DNA of 8,688 nucleotides from Hyphomicrobiales bacterium (GTDB lineage Bacteria; Pseudomonadota; Alphaproteobacteria; Rhizobiales; JAJFHR01): contig JAJFHR010000192.1 of the NCBI GenBank assembly GCA_021775515.1, positions 1 to 8,688 of the forward strand, read 5' to 3'. Shown here one piece after another: positions 6,394-8,688 of this stretch (positions are counted from its first letter, which is position 1; every line of letters starts with the position of its first letter). The notes beneath the pieces are model-generated. The model did not search any database, was not told the DNA's origin, and saw only the letters and a list, made by a program, of their open reading frames with translations. The position numbers and the translations under genes were made by a program.

Positions 6394-7395
6394 TTATTTG
6401 CCGGCGATGGCTCCAAGCTCGAATTTCGACATGGGATCGCCGCTAACCCTCATGTCGGCCAGAATTTTGCGGGCTATGGAGGCATCTTCATCCATGCGTT
6501 GAACCAGTTCATCCGGGGTTTCAAAAGTTGCATCGGGGCGAATGAAGGCAATAAACTCGACATTCAGGTTCTTGCCATACAAATCATCTGCAAAGTCAAA
6601 CAGATGAACTTCAACGACAATGCCCTCCTTGTTGAAGGTCGGGCGATCGCCAATATAGGCGACACCGTCGCGGCTTTTTTCTTCACCCTCGATTGTTATG
6701 CGGACGGCATATATGCCCAGATGCGGCCAGCCGCCCTGATTGATCGAGAGGTTGGCAGTGGGGTATCTAATCGTGCGCCCGAATTTATCGCCTTCAACAA
6801 CCAGGCCGGATAATTGCCACCAATATCCCAGCAATTCAGCAGCGGCAGGCATATTTCCCTGCCTTAATTTTTCGCGGATCACACTTGAGGAATAAGGTTC
6901 ATTCTCATGATCTTTTTTGGCCATCAAAACAGGATTGATAACTGTTACTGCGAAATTATATTCCGCTCCCATCTGCTGTAAAAAAGGCACGTCACCCTGG
7001 CGTTTATGACCGAAGCAAAAATCATAACCACATACGATGTGCGAGATACCATGCTGGCGCACGAGAATTTTTTCTACAAACTCGCGCGCGGTCATCGCCG
7101 CCAAATCGCTGTTAAATGTTAATACCGACAATAGATCCAGGCCGAGCGCCTGCATCAGCCGGGCTTTAACTGCAAGTGGAGTGAGACGAAAAACCGGCTC
7201 AGCCGGTCTGAAATAAGTTCGCGGGTGAGGCTCGAAGGTGATGGCTCCGAAGGGTTGATTTGTGGCCCGGGCAATTTGTGCCGTTTGTTTCAAAACCGCC
7301 TGATGACCAAGGTGTACTCCGTCGAAATTGCCAATCGCCAGCACTGCTGCGCGATCGCCATCTTTCAGACAACAACCATTTTGGATAATATTCAT
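6394..7395 (-). CDS. ribF: Bifunctional riboflavin kinase / FMN adenylyltransferase (FAD synthetase)
   Basis: A 333-residue two-domain enzyme of usual length. It converts riboflavin to FMN and then FAD in the cytoplasm. The N-terminal nucleotidyltransferase domain has GNFDGVHLGH (22-31), TFEPHPRTYF (53-62), CGYDFCFGHKRQGD (122-135) and SSSVIREKLRQG (169-180). The C-terminal riboflavin kinase domain has GDKFGRTIRYPTANL (202-216), with the PTAN nucleotide-binding motif at 212-215, and VEVHLFDF, whose E262 fits the catalytic base position. The ATG at 7395 gives the normal N-terminus for the family, though the leader has no strong Shine-Dalgarno sequence. The gene lies between a MaoC-like gene (126 nt upstream) and ileS (107 nt downstream). 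The ribF-ileS-lspA order is common in bacteria. Very sure. Confidence 0.97.
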   Translation of the reverse strand: MNIIQNGCCLKDGDRAAVLAIGNFDGVHLGHQAVLKQTAQIARATNQPFGAITFEPHPRTYFRPAEPVFRLTPLAVKARLMQALGLDLLSVLTFNSDLAAMTAREFVEKILVRQHGISHIVCGYDFCFGHKRQGDVPFLQQMGAEYNFAVTVINPVLMAKKDHENEPYSSSVIREKLRQGNMPAAAELLGYWWQLSGLVVEGDKFGRTIRYPTANLSINQGGWPHLGIYAVRITIEGEEKSRDGVAYIGDRPTFNKEGIVVEVHLFDFADDLYGKNLNVEFIAFIRPDATFETPDELVQRMDEDASIARKILADMRVSGDPMSKFELGAIAGK

Positions 7396-7521
7396 CGAGA
7401 CAGCGGCAACTCAATATCAGGCTAAAGGGAAATCAGTTTCATCGCGGGTTGTACCACCTGTGGCCGCGGCAAACCAGTTCCACATTTCTAATTTTCAACA
7501 GATCAAAGGCTTTTCAACCGG

Positions 7522-7947
7522 CTATCGGCGTCGAGGCACCAGGATGAGTGCTTCTCCTTCAATTACTACGGTTTCTCCGACTACGCATTGGCAGCACAAG
7601 GTCGCGCGCGCCGTCTTAGGGTCAAACGCCATAATTTCGACGATTGTCTCAACTACATCATCAAGAAATACCGGCGCAATAAAATTAATGGATTGCGAGA
7701 CATAGACAGACCCAATTCCCGGAAGCCGGGTTCCGATGACCGTTGATATAAAACTGGCGGATAACATGCCGTGGGCGATACGCCGGCCGAAACGTGTGGC
7801 AGCAGCATATTCCTCATCAAGGTGGATCGGATTATAATCGCCGGATAATTCGGCAAACGATTGTATATCCTGCGAACGAACAATTCGGGTCAGACTTGCC
7901 GTCATTCCCACGGAAATCGTCTCGCAGCAAAATGTTTCAATTTCCAT
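7522..7947 (-). CDS. MaoC-fold hydratase, (R)-specific enoyl-CoA hydratase-like
   Basis: A 141-residue single hot-dog domain protein. The hydratase signature is complete: SGDYNPIHLDEEYA, with D37 and H42 in the D-x4-H arrangement of PhaJ-type (R)-hydratases, followed by RFGRRIAHGML (H59-G-M) of the hydratase 2 motif. These enzymes add water to trans-2-enoyl-CoA and usually act as dimers, feeding PHA synthesis or fatty-acid metabolism. No PHA gene is visible here, so the substrate is open. The ATG at 7947 is preferred over the one at 7953 because GGTGA lies 6 nt before it. The gene is the first of the minus-strand series and faces cheY across a divergent spacer; ribF follows after 126 nt. I am sure of the family and moderately sure of hydratase activity. 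Confidence 0.88.
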   Translation of the reverse strand: MEIETFCCETISVGMTASLTRIVRSQDIQSFAELSGDYNPIHLDEEYAAATRFGRRIAHGMLSASFISTVIGTRLPGIGSVYVSQSINFIAPVFLDDVVETIVEIMAFDPKTARATLCCQCVVGETVVIEGEALILVPRRR

Positions 7948-7995
7948 AACCATTCACCGTCAAAACATCTGGTTAGAATAATTTGCAAACGCATT

Positions 7996-8022
7996 TTTAT
8001 AGTGCACCGCACAATAAAACAA
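7996..8022 (-). promoter_or_regulatory. Candidate promoter of the maoC-like gene with an internal palindrome
   Basis: On the minus strand TTGTTT (8022-8017) is followed after 15 nt by TATAAA (8001-7996). A start near 7989 would give a leader of about 40 nt. The spacer holds the inverted repeat GTGC-ACC-GCAC (8002-8012), a position where a bound repressor could block RNA polymerase. The spacing is short; low confidence. Confidence 0.25.
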
Positions 8023-8070
8023 ATGGTAAATAAATGGAATTCTCGAAATGGTGCAACTGTAAAGAGCATC

Positions 8071-8102
8071 GCGTTAACTCTATGTTTAACAGGTTGCGTT
8101 AA
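8071..8102. promoter_or_regulatory. Cluster of three TTAA half-sites with a GCGTTAA direct repeat
   Basis: GCGTTAA occurs at 8071-8077 and again at 8096-8102, with GTTTAAC at 8084-8090 between them. The TTAA spacings are 8 and 9 nt. This recalls CtrA boxes (TTAA-N7-TTAA), but the spacing is off by one and two, so I call it only a possible operator. Confidence 0.2.
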
Positions 8103-8165
8103 GGTGGCTTTATGGGTCGATAGAAATTATCGGGTGGGGTGATGCGGTTCACGCATTTATACAGT

Positions 8166-8193
8166 TTTACTACTCTATCAGAAAATTTATATG
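8166..8193 (+). promoter_or_regulatory. Candidate promoter of cheY
   Basis: TTTACT (8166-8171) and TATATG (8188-8193), 16 nt apart, each match four of six positions of the sigma-70-type consensus. A start near 8200 would leave a leader of about 70 nt. Weak, pattern-based call. Confidence 0.25.
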
Positions 8194-8256
8194 CAGACCG
8201 TAGCTGGGAAAGCTTCGCGCCCTTTGGGTATGAGATGACTGTGATTTAAGTAATAT

Positions 8257-8260
8257 GGAG
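8257..8260 (+). promoter_or_regulatory. cheY ribosome binding site
   Basis: GGAG lies 8 nt before the ATG at 8269, a textbook spacing. It is one of the clearest ribosome sites in the window. Confidence 0.75.
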
Positions 8261-8268
8261 TTTTAATT

Positions 8269-8652
8269 ATGGCGCTAGATGTGACCATGCCCATTTTGGT
8301 GGTAGACGATTACAAAACAATGATCCGTATCATTCGTAACCTACTGAAACAACTCGGGTTTGATAACGTTGATGACGCATCCGATGGTGTCGAAGCACTG
8401 TCAAAATTACGTCAGAAACAGTATGGATTGGTTATTTCCGACTGGAACATGGAACCCATGACCGGATATGAACTTTTGAAGGAAGTGCGCAATGACGATG
8501 CGCTTAACAGAACACCCTTCATAATGGTTACGGCAGAATCCAAAACGGAAAATGTTATTGCTGCCAAAAAAGCCGGTGTGAACAACTACATCGTCAAGCC
8601 ATTTAATGCTCAGACTTTGAAGGGCAAACTTAACGCGGTGTTTGGCGAATAA
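8269..8652 (+). CDS. cheY: Chemotaxis response regulator CheY (single receiver domain)
   Basis: A 127-residue stand-alone receiver domain with no output domain. All phosphorylation-site residues are in place: the acidic pair D13-D14 in VVDDYKTM, the phospho-acceptor D58 in VISDWNMEPMTGYE, T88 in MVTAES, Y107 and K110 in NNYIVKPF. The DWNMEPM-GYELLK block and the Y and K positions match chemotaxis CheY rather than DivK or other single-domain regulators. Phosphorylated by CheA, it would bind the flagellar switch protein FliM and change motor rotation. It is the only plus-strand gene, with its own ribosome site. The next 36 bases contain no start codon followed by a recognisable gene; a purine-rich GCGCGAGG at the very end may be the ribosome site of a following gene. 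In related genomes a cheZ-like gene can follow, but that cannot be seen here. Confidence 0.93.
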   Translation: MALDVTMPILVVDDYKTMIRIIRNLLKQLGFDNVDDASDGVEALSKLRQKQYGLVISDWNMEPMTGYELLKEVRNDDALNRTPFIMVTAESKTENVIAAKKAGVNNYIVKPFNAQTLKGKLNAVFGE

Positions 8653-8688
8653 TTTCAAGATTCGCGACGTAAACAGTTGGGCGCGAGG

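Larger units (their letters stand above)
7948..8268. other. Divergent intergenic region between the maoC-like gene and cheY
   Basis: This AT-rich 321-bp spacer must hold the promoters of both flanking genes. I see candidate promoters at 7996-8022 (minus) and 8166-8193 (plus). There is a short inverted repeat GTGC-ACC-GCAC at 8002-8012, a TTAA cluster at 8071-8102, and another inverted repeat ATGCG-GTTCA-CGCAT at 8142-8156. No RNA gene or credible protein gene is visible. Confidence 0.8.

Noticed and set aside
6367..6813. Plus-strand open frame of 148 codons over the end of ribF
   Set aside because: The opposite strand encodes the conserved riboflavin kinase domain. The plus frame shows no family motif.
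8100..8123. Sigma-28-like flagellar promoter upstream of cheY (TAAGGTGG ... GTCGATAG)
   Set aside because: The -10-like part fits six of eight positions, but the spacing is 8 nt instead of 11 and the -35-like part is poor.
8221..8256. TTGGGT / TAATAT promoter immediately before cheY
   Set aside because: The spacing is 21 nt, and the start would fall downstream of the GGAG ribosome site, leaving an untranslatable leader.
1..8688. CRISPR array, tRNA or rRNA gene, insertion sequence, phage or defence genes
   Set aside because: I looked on both strands and found no regular direct repeats with spacers, cloverleaf, transposase motif or defence domain. Apart from the 2248-2355 repeat, the region reads as core genome.

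Overview
The window looks like chromosomal DNA of an alphaproteobacterium. The gene order maoC-like, ribF, ileS, lspA, DUF3035/BamF lipoprotein and paired M16 peptidases is typical of that class. So are the IleS C-terminal tail without its zinc cysteines and the style of the CheY. Base composition is close to balanced by eye (not computed). I cannot place the order or genus. One intergenic repeat resembles a palindromic family I know from Rhizobiales-type genomes, but that is recollection and not proof of placement.

Layout. Almost everything from base 1 to 7947 is on the minus strand, so transcription runs right to left. In that direction: a MaoC-fold hydratase-like protein (7947-7522); the bifunctional riboflavin kinase/FAD synthetase ribF (7395-6394); isoleucyl-tRNA synthetase ileS (6286-3302); signal peptidase II lspA (3298-2789); a small DUF3035 lipoprotein matching BamF (2763-2398); a 400-bp spacer with a 108-bp palindromic repeat; an M16 zinc peptidase with an intact HxxEH motif (1991-552); and an M16-like partner without the metal ligands (555 to beyond base 1). 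The two M16 genes overlap by 4 bp. On the plus strand, after a 321-bp divergent intergenic region, there is a single-domain CheY (8269-8652). The window ends just after it.

How the genes relate. lspA, bamF and the M16 pair form an envelope-maintenance block. LspA cleaves lipoprotein signal peptides, BamF should be one of its substrates and serves outer-membrane protein assembly, and the M16 pair carries export signals and probably degrades peptides in the periplasm. ribF and ileS are housekeeping genes. CheY belongs to a chemotaxis unit that continues past the right edge.

The window is mostly ordinary core genome, and I see no credible new defence, mobile or biosynthetic system. The points most worth a second look are the four-arm repeat at 2248-2355, the substitution of a conserved Asp by Asn in LspA, the active/inactive M16 pair, and small repeats in the maoC/cheY intergenic region.
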